Shown piece by piece: positions 7,862-16,957 of a stretch of 64,000 nt of DNA. The notes beneath the pieces are model-generated. The model saw only the letters and a list, made by a program, of their open reading frames with translations. It did no database searches and had not been told where the DNA came from. The DNA is from [Mycobacterium] zoologicum (lineage in GTDB: Bacteria > Actinomycetota > Actinomycetes > Mycobacteriales > Mycobacteriaceae): contig NZ_CP083985.1 of the NCBI RefSeq assembly GCF_020172665.1, positions 3,522,251-3,586,250 of the forward strand, in the 5' to 3' direction. The position numbers and the translations under genes are program-made. How positions within the stretch are numbered: the stretch's first letter is position 1; each line of letters begins with the position of its first letter.

Positions 7862-10657
7862 CTACGTGCCGGGTGTCCCGTCCGCGCCGGTGTTGCCGCC
7901 CGAACCGGCCGTGCCGTCGCTGCCCGGCGTTCCGGCACCGGAGGCGGCACCGCCCGAACCTGCCGCGCCGGCGCCACCGGCACTGCCACCGGATCCCGCG
8001 GCCCCGCCGGTGCCGTTGCCGGCGCCGCCGGTACCGTGGGCGCCGCCGTTGCCACCGGCACCACCGTTGGCGCCGTTGCCGCCATTGCCGCCGTTGTAGC
8101 CGTTGCCGGTGTCGGGGTTGGTGCCGCCGGGCCCGCCGGCGCCACCGGCACCACCGCCCCCACCGCCACCACCCTTACCGCCGTTGCCGCCGGTCCCGCT
8201 GGTGGAAGCGCCGCCCGCTCCGCCGTTACCGCCTGCGCCACCGGCGTTGCCGTTACCGCCGTTGCCACCGGCGGCGTTGGGGCTGCTCGGGAGCAGCGGG
8301 ATGCCACTGGTCCCGGTGGCGCCGTCACTGCCGGTGCCACCGGTTCCACCTGCACCACCGTCTCCGCCGTTACCGGCCGCCGCGGTTCCACCGGCACCAC
8401 CGTTACCGCCGATGCCCGCAGTCCCGCCGCCGCCGCCGGCACCGCCAAGTCCGCCGTCGCCGCCGTCGACCGAGCCCTTCGCATCGCCACCTGCACCACC
8501 GGCGCCGCCGTTGCCACCGGCGAGCCCGGCGTAGGAATGCCCGCCGGTGCCGCCGGCGCCGCCGGCACCGGCGTGACTGCCGGTCGAGAACGGCGACGGA
8601 GTCAAGCCCTGGGCCCCGGGCGCGCCGGCCGGAGTGACCACGCCACCGCTGTCGCCACCGGCGCCGCCGTCGCCGCCGTTGCCCGCGGGGCTGCCGCTGG
8701 CCAAGCCCGAGAAGCCGTCGCCACCGCCGCCACCACGGCCACCGTTACCGCCGGATGCGGTCCCGCTGCCACCGGCACCACCGTTGCTGCCGGTCCCGGC
8801 CTGCCCGCCGCTACTGCTGCCACCTTGGCCGCCGGTTCCGCCGTCGCCGCCGATGCTGACCACGTTCGCGCCGGTCAAGCCGTCCGTCCCGTCGCCCGCC
8901 GTGCCACCGCTGCCGCCGCTGCCGGCGCCTTGCGCGAAGCCGCCGCTACCACCGGCGCCTCCGCTACCGCCGATGCTCCAGGTGTGACCGCCCTCCTGGT
9001 AGCCCAGGCCCTTGCCGCCCGCAGCACCGTTGCCGCCCGCACCACCGTCGCCGCTGGTGCTGGTGCCGCCGATACCGCCGCCGCCGCCCATGCCGCCGCG
9101 CAGGGTGCCGTCACCGCCGGCCGCGCCGTTGCCGCCGGCGCCGCCGGTGCCGGTGTTGCTTCCACCGCCCGAACCGCCGTATCCGCCCTGTCCGCCGGTG
9201 GTTGCGACCGTGGCATCGCCGGTAGCGCCGTTTCCGGCGGCGCCGCCGTTGCCGCCGTTGCCGCCGGTGCCGGTGTCGCTACCGCCACCCGTACCGCCGG
9301 CGCCACCCTGGCCTCCGAAGCCCACGGTGCCCAGGCCGCCGGTGCCGCCGTCGCCACCGGTGCCGCCGGTGTTGGCGCCCAGCGAAGTCCCGCCCTGGCC
9401 GCCCGAGCCGCCCGCGCCACCGGTGTTGTAGGGGTAGCCGGGGCTGGTGGTGCTGACGCCGTTGCCGTCGCCGCCATTGCCGCCTGCACCGCCGTTGCCG
9501 CCGGTGTCGCCGTTACCGGCGGCGCCGCCGGTGCCGCCGTTGCCGCCCTGGCCGATGTAGTCGCCGTTGGCGTCCTTGGCGCCGTCGGCACCGGCGCCGC
9601 CGTTGCCGCCGTCCGCGCCGTCACCGGTCTGTCCGGCGCTGCCGTAGAACGCGCCGGCGTAGTAGTTCGAGCCGCGGGCACCGCCGGCACCGCCGCTACC
9701 GCCCTGTCCGCCCGCACCGCCGGATCCGCCGTTGATCGCGCCGGTGACAGCGTCGCCACCGTTGCCCGCCGCGCCGCCGGCACCACCCTTGCCACCGTCG
9801 CCGAACATGAAGCCGCTGCGGCCGCCGGCGCCGCCCTGGCCGCCGGCACCGCCTGCCAGACCGCCACCGCTGCCGCCGTTGGCGACAGAGCCCGCGGCAC
9901 CGTTCATTCCCGCGCCGCCGACGCCGCCGGCGCCACCGTTGCCGAAGAACCAGGCCGCGGCCGCGCCGCCGTCGCCACCGGCGCCACCGGCACCGCCCGC
10001 GGCGGTCGCGGCGCCACCGGCACCGCCGTCGCCACCGTTGCCCATCAGCCAGCCACCGGCACCGCCGTCACCACCGGCCGCACCCGCACCGCCTGCCCCG
10101 CCGTCACCGCCGCTGCCGAACATCCCGAGTGCATCGCCGCCGTTGCCGCCGGCCGTACCGGCCACATCGCTGGACCAGCCCGCACCGCCGTCACCGAACC
10201 ACAGCCCGCCGTCACCGCCGTTGATCGAGTCCTCGGTCCCGGCGGTGCCGTTGCCGATCAGGTACAGACCGGACCAGGTGTTGATCGCCCCGTCGATCTG
10301 GGCGCCGAACGGGCTGGTGATCCAGGCCTGCATGGCCGCGTGCATGGGCTCGTAGAACCACTGGTCCATGATTCCGGTCCAGGAGAATGCGTCACCTGCC
10401 GCGCCGCCCGGCTCCGCAGCGCTGAACAGTGCGCCCAGGTCCCAGTTGTCACCGGTGTCGGTCAAGTTCGACGAGCCGAACAGGTCGCTGATGATGTCGC
10501 CGAGGTCGAAATCGACGTCGGCACTCGCGGGAGGTGCGGTGGCTAACGGGGCCATCCCGAAAGCCAGAAACGCGCCCACGGCGCCGGTGGCGCCGACCAC
10601 CCGCTTGCGGTACCGCGCTGCGGTGTTACCAGGCTGGCTGCTGCTACGACGACTCAT
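7862..10657 (-). CDS. PGRS repeat protein with Sec signal peptide (module 2, 931 aa)
   Basis: Same design as the other two PGRS proteins of the window: signal peptide with AVGAFLAFGMAPLATAPP and an ASA-D cleavage site (~residue 47), a ~95-residue non-repeat domain ending W-ITSPFGAQIDGAIN and GLYLIGNG, then ~790 residues of GGxGG repeats ending GADGTPGT. It is the shortest of the three and has the most divergent pre-repeat domain. The start at 10657 keeps the shared upstream GAGAGGTGTTCG sequence. It follows the porin-like gene 10743-11933 by 85 bp and ends in a strong hairpin, so the pair is a self-contained transcription unit. No PE domain. Function is unknown. Confidence 0.9.
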   Translation of the reverse strand: MSRRSSSQPGNTAARYRKRVVGATGAVGAFLAFGMAPLATAPPASADVDFDLGDIISDLFGSSNLTDTGDNWDLGALFSAAEPGGAAGDAFSWTGIMDQWFYEPMHAAMQAWITSPFGAQIDGAINTWSGLYLIGNGTAGTEDSINGGDGGLWFGDGGAGWSSDVAGTAGGNGGDALGMFGSGGDGGAGGAGAAGGDGGAGGWLMGNGGDGGAGGAATAAGGAGGAGGDGGAAAAWFFGNGGAGGVGGAGMNGAAGSVANGGSGGGLAGGAGGQGGAGGRSGFMFGDGGKGGAGGAAGNGGDAVTGAINGGSGGAGGQGGSGGAGGARGSNYYAGAFYGSAGQTGDGADGGNGGAGADGAKDANGDYIGQGGNGGTGGAAGNGDTGGNGGAGGNGGDGNGVSTTSPGYPYNTGGAGGSGGQGGTSLGANTGGTGGDGGTGGLGTVGFGGQGGAGGTGGGSDTGTGGNGGNGGAAGNGATGDATVATTGGQGGYGGSGGGSNTGTGGAGGNGAAGGDGTLRGGMGGGGGIGGTSTSGDGGAGGNGAAGGKGLGYQEGGHTWSIGGSGGAGGSGGFAQGAGSGGSGGTAGDGTDGLTGANVVSIGGDGGTGGQGGSSSGGQAGTGSNGGAGGSGTASGGNGGRGGGGGDGFSGLASGSPAGNGGDGGAGGDSGGVVTPAGAPGAQGLTPSPFSTGSHAGAGGAGGTGGHSYAGLAGGNGGAGGAGGDAKGSVDGGDGGLGGAGGGGGTAGIGGNGGAGGTAAAGNGGDGGAGGTGGTGSDGATGTSGIPLLPSSPNAAGGNGGNGNAGGAGGNGGAGGASTSGTGGNGGKGGGGGGGGAGGAGGPGGTNPDTGNGYNGGNGGNGANGGAGGNGGAHGTGGAGNGTGGAAGSGGSAGGAGAAGSGGAASGAGTPGSDGTAGSGGNTGADGTPGT

Positions 10658-10742
10658 TTGCGAACACCTCTCCTGTGAAGCGGTTCTGAAAAGCAGTGTT
10701 GAAGGTTGTCAGGGGATTTTCGGGATGGCGGACGAGCCGGGA

Positions 10743-11933
10743 TCAGCTGATGCCCAGCAGTGCGTTGGCGATGTCACCCAGGTCCAGGCCGGCCAATGCG
10801 TCCGATGCCGCGCCCGAGCCTGCCCCACCGTCGTCGAAGAGGCCGTCGGGCACGGTCGGGAAGTCGATTCCCGGCCACGGCGGGCCGACGTCGACCGGTC
10901 CCTTGCCGGTCCAGCCGGAACCCAGCAGCGCCCCGACCGTCTGGCCCCACGCCTCCATGGCCGCGATCGGGCCGACCGCTTGGCTCTCGATGCTGATGGG
11001 CACCCCGGGCAGCAGGCTGGCCGTGAGCGTGATCCCGAGACTGTTGAAGATCGAGCCGCCCACGGCCGAAACGTCGGTGGTGCTGCCGTCGGGGAGATCC
11101 ACGCCGTAGGGCCCGACGGCCACGGTGCCTGGGGTCAGCAGGCCGCCGAGCGCGAAGTCCAGGTGGGTGATCTCGGTGCCCGCCGGCAGCAGGCCGGTCT
11201 GAGCGATCAACGGAAGCAGGCTGTCCAGGTTGAGCGTGGCCCCGTTGAGGAATCCGTTCATCCAGCTGGCCATGACCTGGTTAAAGCTGTCACCGTCTTG
11301 GATGCTGTTCATCATCGCGACCCACGGGGCGATGGACGGGCCCAGTGACCCGATGATGATGCCGCTCAGCGGTGAGGCCAGGAAGTCGACGATCGGCGTT
11401 GCGAACGAGGAGATGTCGGCCGGCAGGAATTGCGGCAGCAGCCCGAACAGCAGGTCGTGGCCGAAAGCGAGGGTGGTGAGATCCGTCCCGCTGATGGTGT
11501 GGGACGCCACCGTGCCGATGACGCCCTCGAAGCCGTTCAGCGAGACGCCGCCGGAGGCGTTCTGCAGCGTGTAGCCGGTCAGCACCGCGTCGAGGTTGGC
11601 CTGCATCTGCTGCATCACGGCCGGGATCTTCGACGGGTCATCGAGGATCTCCTGCCAGAACTGGGTCTGGTTGGCCAACATCTGCTGGAACCCCACGTTG
11701 GGGGCCAGGTAATAGTTCTGCAGGAGTGTGGTGGCGTTCTGCGACGCCTCGTTGAACACCGCCGTCCACGGGGCCATCAGGTCGGGCAGGGTGTCGCCGG
11801 CGGTGAGGGCGACGTCCCGGACGGTCGCGCCACTCGCCAGCGGGGTCGCAACCGGGGTGGCGGCGATCAGGCCGGAGCCGACGATCGCGATGCCGGCGGT
11901 GACGTAGGGGCGAAGGGTTTGCTGCACAGCCAT
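10743..11933 (-). CDS. GjpA-type porin-like exported protein (module 2, 396 aa)
   Basis: Starts MAVQQTLRPYVTAGIAIVG behind TAAGGAG. One N-terminal hydrophobic segment is followed by an Ala/Pro-rich mature start. Family blocks visible: FLASPLSGIIIGSLGP (~residue 185), VAMMNSIQDGDSFN, LDSLLPLI, THLDFALGGLLTPG, GGSIFNSLGI, AMEAWGQTVGALLGSGW. The C-terminus reads DDGGAGSGAASD-LAGLDLGDIANALLGIS, a tail shared with the module 3 copy but not with module 1, so copies 2 and 3 look like the closest pair. Predicted to be exported to the mycomembrane by family resemblance; there is no direct evidence of pore activity. Confidence 0.75.
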   Translation of the reverse strand: MAVQQTLRPYVTAGIAIVGSGLIAATPVATPLASGATVRDVALTAGDTLPDLMAPWTAVFNEASQNATTLLQNYYLAPNVGFQQMLANQTQFWQEILDDPSKIPAVMQQMQANLDAVLTGYTLQNASGGVSLNGFEGVIGTVASHTISGTDLTTLAFGHDLLFGLLPQFLPADISSFATPIVDFLASPLSGIIIGSLGPSIAPWVAMMNSIQDGDSFNQVMASWMNGFLNGATLNLDSLLPLIAQTGLLPAGTEITHLDFALGGLLTPGTVAVGPYGVDLPDGSTTDVSAVGGSIFNSLGITLTASLLPGVPISIESQAVGPIAAMEAWGQTVGALLGSGWTGKGPVDVGPPWPGIDFPTVPDGLFDDGGAGSGAASDALAGLDLGDIANALLGIS

Positions 11934-12014
11934 CTCCTTAGGTGAGGTGCCGCCCTCGGCGACGCTGGGAGGGGGCCTAGGAAGGACCGGAGCGCCGCCG
12001 TGTTGCTACTTGAA

Positions 12015-12071
12015 TCACACTTATGCACTGATGTGAAACGAAACACTAACCGTGAAGTAGCTAAGATTCAA
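12015..12071 (-). promoter_or_regulatory. Module 2 promoter plus conserved inverted repeat
   Basis: On the complement: -35 TTGAAT (12066-12071), 17-bp spacer, -10 TAGTGT (12043-12048), then the 22-bp TCACA...TGTGA element (12015-12036). An extra 8-bp inverted repeat CTTGAATC/GATTCAAG flanks the whole block in this copy only. The leader to the ATG at 11933 is ~100 nt. The rest of the 358-bp gap 11934-12291 contains the module 3 terminator and no gene that I can see. Confidence 0.7.
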
Positions 12072-12223
12072 GCATCTGCGTCAATTGAATTTATGGTGTC
12101 TTCCCAGGTCGCACTGATGTCGCTAAGGTTCCGCGGTGGTCAACCATGAGTGAACACTGAGACGGAAAGGGGGAAATGTTCCCGATCTGAAGCACCTCAT
12201 GAACCACCCGACCACCCGCTGAA

Positions 12224-12267
12224 CGACCACGGTCGCCGAGCCCGGGTGGACTCGGCGACCGTGGTCG
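12224..12267 (-). terminator. Terminator of module 3
   Basis: Perfect 17-bp stem (CGACCACGGTCGCCGAG and its complement), 10-nt loop, 24 bp after the stop of the PGRS gene at 12292. Its sequence is clearly related to the module 2 hairpin. Confidence 0.8.
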
Positions 12268-12291
12268 CGTTCAGCTGTCGCCGCTGTGTGA

Positions 12292-15200
12292 CTAGCTGCC
12301 GGGGTTGCCCCCGGTGCCCACGGCGCCGTCGGCACCCACGGCGCCCGGGTTGCCGTTGGGGGTGCCGGCGCCGCCCGCGCCGAGCGCTCCGCCGGCCCCG
12401 AGCGCGCCACCCGCGCCGCCGTCGCCGGGGGTGCCGGTGCCGGCGGCGTTGCCGCCGTTGCCACCGTTGCCACCGTTGCCGCCGCCGCCGCCGTTGGCGC
12501 CGTTGCCGCCATGCCCCTGGGCGCCACTGGTGCTCGAGCCGCCGTTACCGCCGTTACCGCCGGTGCCGGCGCTGCCGCCCTTACCGCCGCTACCGCCCGT
12601 GCCACCGGCCAGGCCGTTGCCGTTGGCGCCGGACCCGGCGCTGCCGGTCCCGCCGTCGCCGCCGTTGCCGCCGTGGCCACCGGTCCCGGACGCGCCGCCG
12701 GCGCCGCCCGTGCCGGTGTTGGAACCGCCACCGACGCCGCCGTTGCCGCCGGTGCCACCCACGCCGCCGGTACCGCCACCGGCACCGGCGCTGTTGGGCA
12801 CGCTGGCGCCGTCGGCGCCGTTCCCGCCGGCTCCGCCCGCACCGCCGACGCCACCTGCGCCACCGGCAAGGTCGGTGCCGGTGGTGCCGTCGGTGCCGCT
12901 GGTGCTGGCACCACCGGCCGCGCCGGTGCCGCTGTGCCCACCGGCGCCGCCATTGCCGCCGCTGCCGCCGGCCAGGCCGTTGCCGTTGGCGTCGACGCCG
13001 CCCGCACCACCGGCACCACCGTTGCCGGCCGCGCCGCCGCGACCGCCGAAACCGCCGGTGCCGCCGTTGCCGGTGCCCGAGGTGCCGCCGGCGCCGGCGT
13101 TGCCGCCCTGACCGCCGGCGCCGCCGTCTTGGCCGTTGCCGCCGGCCGCGTTAGCCGAGCTGGTGCCGGCGGCGCCGGTGCCACCGGCACCGCCCGTGCC
13201 ACCACCGCCGCCGCCGCCGCCGCGACCGTCGGTGGCGGCAGCACCATTACCGGCGCCACCGTGGCCGGCTTGGCCGGCGGCGCCGCCGGCCCCGCCGATC
13301 CCTCCGTTGCCGCCGTTGCCGCCGGCCAGACCTGCGCCGGTGGTGGGGTCGGCGCCGCCGGCGCCACCCGTGCCACCGGTGCCGCCGCCGCCGCCTTGCC
13401 CGCCGGTGCCGGCGTTGCCGCCGGTCCCGTTCTGCGAGGTGCCGCCGTTACCGCCCGCGCCGCCGGTGGCGCCGTTGCTGCCGTCGCCGCCGACGCCGCC
13501 GGGCGTGGTGCCCGCGGCGCCGGTGAGCAGGTTGGCGGTGGTCGATCCGGTGGCGCCGGTCGCACCCGCGCCGCCGACACCGCCGTTGCCGCCGTTGCCG
13601 CCGTTGACATCACCGGCACCGTTGCCGCCGTTACCGCCGGTGCCGCCGACGCCGCTGGAGCCGCTACCGCCGCCCCCGATGCCCCCGCTGCCGCCGTTGC
13701 CGGCTTGGCTGGGCCCGAAGCCGGCCGGGTTGCCGACGGTGGTTTGCACACCGCCGCTGTCGCCGCCGTTACCGCCGGCCCCGCCGGCTCCAGCGGCCCC
13801 GGCCTCGGCGGCACCGCCGCGGCCGCCGGTGCCGCCGTTGCCGCCCGAGGCGGTGCCGTCACCACCGTTGCCGGCCGCGCCGCCGCTGCCGGCGGCCTGG
13901 TCGCCGAAGCCTGCCCCGCCGGTGCCGCCGTTGCCGCCGTTGCCGCCCACGCTGACCACCCCGGCACCGGTGGCGCCGGCGCCGCCGTCACCGCCGAGGC
14001 CGCCGTTACCGCCGGTCCCGGTGACCCCGACCAGCAGGCCCGAGACGCCACCGCCGGTGCCGCCGGTACCGCCGTTGCCGCCCTGGCTGTAGACGGTGCC
14101 GTCGCCGGCCTGCCAGCCGGTGCTGGTGCCACCGTCAGCACCGTTGCCGCCGGCGCCGCCGATGCCGCCACTGATGGTGGAACCGCCGCCGCCGCCGAGG
14201 CCGCCGTTGCCGCCCTTGAAGGTGCCGGTGCCGCCGGCGGCGGCGTTGCCGCCGATGCCGCCGGTCATGCCGGCGCCGCCGGCGCCGCCGCCACCGCCGG
14301 TGCCGCCGATGGTCTTGATGGTGGCGTCGTCGGTAGCGCCGTTGCCGGCCGCGCCGGCGTTGCCGCCGACGCCGCCGGTGCCGGTCTCACTGGAGCCGCC
14401 GGTGCCGCCGGCGCCGCCGGCGCCGGCGGTGCCGGTCACGCCCGCTGCGCCGGTGGCGTCACCACCGCTGCCGCCGTTGCCGCCGGTGCCCCCGATGTTG
14501 GCGCCGAGCGAGCCGCCGGCGGCGGCGCCGTAGCCGCCGTAGCCGCCGTTGATGCCGTCGCCGCCGTTGCCACCGTTACCGCCGTTGCCGCCGATGTTGC
14601 CGTTACCACCGGCACCGGCAGTACCGCCTGTACCACCATTGCCGAGGTACGCGCCGGTGCCGTCCTGGAACGCGTCACCGCCGTTCCCGGCGTTGCCGCC
14701 GTCGCCGCCGTCACCGGCCTGCCCGGCCTGCCCGAGGAACGCGGAGTCGAAGGCGTTGGAGCCGCGGGCGCCGGCCGCGCCGCCGACACCGCCCTTGGCC
14801 GCGGTGCCGGCGGCGCCGTTGCCACCGTTGTAGTGGTCGGCGGTGCCGGTGGCCCCGTCGCCGCTGTTACCGCCGGTCCCGCCGACTCCACCGGTACCGC
14901 CGTTGCCGAGCAGGTAGCCGCTGACGCCACCGGCGCCGCCGTTGCCGCCGTGACCGGCCGCCGTGCCGTTGCCGTTGCCGCCGTTGGCGAAGCTGCCGTT
15001 CGTGCCGTTCGCGCCGTTGCCGCCGGCGCCGCCGGCGCCGCCGTTGCCGAACATCCAGGCCATCGCCGCGCCGCCGTCACCACCGGCGCCGCCGGAGAGG
15101 CCGGCCGCCGCGGCGACGCCTCCGGCCCCACCGTCGCCGCCGTTGCCCATCCAGACACCGCCGATGCCGCCGTTGCCGCCGATCGCACCGGCGCCGCCGT

Positions 15201-15711
15201 CGCCACCGGCGCCGCCGTCGCCGAAGCCCAGCGCGTTGCCGCCGTTGCCGCCGGCCACGCCGAGCACGTCGGAGTTCCAGCCGTCGCCGCCATCGCCGAA
15301 CCACAGCCCGCCGTTGCCGCCGTTGACGTCGGCCGCCGTGCCGTTCGCGCCGTCGCCGATCAGGTACTGCCCGGCCATGGTGTTGATGGCGCCGTTGACC
15401 ATCTCACCGAACGGGTTGTTGATCCACGCCTCGGACAACATGTGCAGCGGGGCGTAGAACAGCTGGTCGAACAGGGTGGCCGCGTTGAAGTCGCCCATCA
15501 GAGCGGACATGTCGAAGGCGTCGGCCGAGCCGGGCACATCGACATCGGCGGGCGGGACCAGCCAGTCGAAGCTGAACAGATCGTCGAAGTCGGCCTGAGC
15601 GGCCGGGGCGGGCGCCAGCGGCGTCATGCCGAACGCCAGGAACGCCGCGACGGCGCTGCCGGTACCGATCATCCGGTTGCGGTGCCGCGAGGCGGCTGAG
15701 CCTTGAGTCAT
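12292..15711 (-). CDS. PGRS repeat protein with Sec signal peptide (module 3, 1139 aa)
   Basis: The signal peptide has the hydrophobic run AVAAFLAFGMTPLAPAPA and an AQA-D cleavage site (~residue 41). The pre-repeat domain (~42-115) carries FYAPLHMLSEAWINNPFGEMVNGAIN, nearly the same as in module 1, then YLIGDGANGT and ~1000 residues of GGxGG repeats rich in GNGG and GTGG. It ends GADGAVGTGGNPGS. The start at 15711 lies 58 bp after the porin-like gene 15770-16885, behind the shared GAGAGGTATTCG sequence. Several plus-strand frames stay open across the gene only because of the GC-rich repeat. No PE domain. Function is unknown; secreted or surface-exposed by prediction. Confidence 0.9.
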   Translation of the reverse strand: MTQGSAASRHRNRMIGTGSAVAAFLAFGMTPLAPAPAAQADFDDLFSFDWLVPPADVDVPGSADAFDMSALMGDFNAATLFDQLFYAPLHMLSEAWINNPFGEMVNGAINTMAGQYLIGDGANGTAADVNGGNGGLWFGDGGDGWNSDVLGVAGGNGGNALGFGDGGAGGDGGAGAIGGNGGIGGVWMGNGGDGGAGGVAAAAGLSGGAGGDGGAAMAWMFGNGGAGGAGGNGANGTNGSFANGGNGNGTAAGHGGNGGAGGVSGYLLGNGGTGGVGGTGGNSGDGATGTADHYNGGNGAAGTAAKGGVGGAAGARGSNAFDSAFLGQAGQAGDGGDGGNAGNGGDAFQDGTGAYLGNGGTGGTAGAGGNGNIGGNGGNGGNGGDGINGGYGGYGAAAGGSLGANIGGTGGNGGSGGDATGAAGVTGTAGAGGAGGTGGSSETGTGGVGGNAGAAGNGATDDATIKTIGGTGGGGGAGGAGMTGGIGGNAAAGGTGTFKGGNGGLGGGGGSTISGGIGGAGGNGADGGTSTGWQAGDGTVYSQGGNGGTGGTGGGVSGLLVGVTGTGGNGGLGGDGGAGATGAGVVSVGGNGGNGGTGGAGFGDQAAGSGGAAGNGGDGTASGGNGGTGGRGGAAEAGAAGAGGAGGNGGDSGGVQTTVGNPAGFGPSQAGNGGSGGIGGGGSGSSGVGGTGGNGGNGAGDVNGGNGGNGGVGGAGATGATGSTTANLLTGAAGTTPGGVGGDGSNGATGGAGGNGGTSQNGTGGNAGTGGQGGGGGTGGTGGAGGADPTTGAGLAGGNGGNGGIGGAGGAAGQAGHGGAGNGAAATDGRGGGGGGGGTGGAGGTGAAGTSSANAAGGNGQDGGAGGQGGNAGAGGTSGTGNGGTGGFGGRGGAAGNGGAGGAGGVDANGNGLAGGSGGNGGAGGHSGTGAAGGASTSGTDGTTGTDLAGGAGGVGGAGGAGGNGADGASVPNSAGAGGGTGGVGGTGGNGGVGGGSNTGTGGAGGASGTGGHGGNGGDGGTGSAGSGANGNGLAGGTGGSGGKGGSAGTGGNGGNGGSSTSGAQGHGGNGANGGGGGNGGNGGNGGNAAGTGTPGDGGAGGALGAGGALGAGGAGTPNGNPGAVGADGAVGTGGNPGS

Positions 15712-15769
15712 GTGCGAATACCTCTCGTGCGAAAAGTCGGGTTGGGGGGTAGAAGGTTTGAGGCGGGGT

Positions 15770-16885
15770 CTACAGGCCGATGCCCGCCAGCAGGTCGGCG
15801 AACATGTCGCTCGCCGCTCCCGAGCCCGCGCCGCCGTCGTCGATCAGCGGCAGGCTCGAGTCGGACAGCGGTGGGGCTACGGGCACCGCGCCCTTGCCGT
15901 CCCAACCCGAACCCAACAGTGCGCCGGCGGTCTGGCTCCAGGCCTCCATCGCACCGATCGGGCCGATCGCATGACTCGAGAGGTCCAGGTTGCCGAGGAT
16001 CGGAACACCGGTGAGGCCGATGCCGACGCTGTTGAGGATCGAGCCGCCGACCGCCGGTGTGGCGTCCACCAGGGAGCCGTCGGGACCAGCGACCTGGTAG
16101 GGGTTGATGGCCACGTCACCGGCGGTGAGCAGCCCGCCGAATGCGATCTCCAGGTGGCTGATCCCCAGGCCGGCCGGCAGCAGCCCGCCGGCGATCTGGT
16201 TGATCAGCGGCAGCATGGGGTCCAGATCGAGGGTGGCGCCGTTGAGGGAGGCACCGAACACGTTGGCCAGGGTGTCGCTGAAGCTGTCGTGGTCGGTGAC
16301 GCTGTTGAGCAGCGCGACCATCGGGGAGATCATCGGCCCGAGTGAACCCATGATGATCCCGCTCAGCGGCGAGGACAGCATGTGGATGATCGGGATCATG
16401 TCGGCGGGGAACAACCCGCCCGCGATCGACGCCAGCGAGCCGACGAACAGGTCATACCAGCCCAGGTCCGCCAGCGAGCCGCCCGAGTACAGGGTGTGAC
16501 TGAGCACCGTGGCCAGTGTCTCGTCGCTGGGGCTGTTCAGCGCGTACCCGGTCAGCAGCCCGTCGAGGTTGTGCCGGATCTGTTCGGTGACGGCGCTGAT
16601 GTTCGACGGGTCGTCGAGCAACTGCTGGGCGTAGTTGTTCTGGTTGGCGACGAACTGCTGGAACGCGACCCCGGGCGCCAGGTTGAAGTTGTTGATGAGC
16701 TGGGTGACGTTCTGCGACGCAGTGTTGAAGACGTCGTCCCACGCGCTGGACGCAGTCAGTGCCACGTCACGCACCGCGCTGATCTCCGGTGCCGGCGCGA
16801 CTACCGGAGTGGCGGCGATCAGGCTTGCGCCCACGATCGCGACACCGGCGGTGACGTAGGGACGAAGGGTTTGTTGCACAGCCAT
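15770..16885 (-). CDS. GjpA-type porin-like exported protein (module 3, 371 aa)
   Basis: Shortest of the three paralogues. Starts MAVQQTLRPYVTAGVAIVG behind AAAGGAG; the frame is open to 16936 but only the sequence from 16885 is conserved. N-terminal export segment, then family blocks LSSPLSGIIMGSLGP, VALLNSVTDHDSFSD, ISHLEIAFGGLLTAG, GGSILNSVGIGLTG and AMEAWSQTAGALLGSGW. The tail DDGGAGSGAASDMFADLLAGIGL resembles module 2. It is the upstream-most gene of the triplicated array and is followed by its PGRS partner. Confidence 0.75.
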   Translation of the reverse strand: MAVQQTLRPYVTAGVAIVGASLIAATPVVAPAPEISAVRDVALTASSAWDDVFNTASQNVTQLINNFNLAPGVAFQQFVANQNNYAQQLLDDPSNISAVTEQIRHNLDGLLTGYALNSPSDETLATVLSHTLYSGGSLADLGWYDLFVGSLASIAGGLFPADMIPIIHMLSSPLSGIIMGSLGPMISPMVALLNSVTDHDSFSDTLANVFGASLNGATLDLDPMLPLINQIAGGLLPAGLGISHLEIAFGGLLTAGDVAINPYQVAGPDGSLVDATPAVGGSILNSVGIGLTGVPILGNLDLSSHAIGPIGAMEAWSQTAGALLGSGWDGKGAVPVAPPLSDSSLPLIDDGGAGSGAASDMFADLLAGIGL

Positions 16886-16957
16886 CTCCTTTGGTGGGGG
16901 TACCGCCCGCGGCCGGCGCTGGGAGGGGTCCGTCACGCCGCCGTGTTGCGTCTTAAA

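Noticed and set aside
2830..15699. Plus-strand frames of 500-1080 aa rich in Ala/Thr/Gly/Val, Pro or Arg over the PGRS genes
   Set aside because: The GGC/GGN repeat leaves all frames open; composition is simply the complement of Gly-Asn-Ala repeats and there are no ribosome sites or signals.
2828..15711. CRISPR-like or tandem DNA repeats
   Set aside because: The periodicity is the coding repeat GGxGG; there are no uniform repeats with unique spacers.
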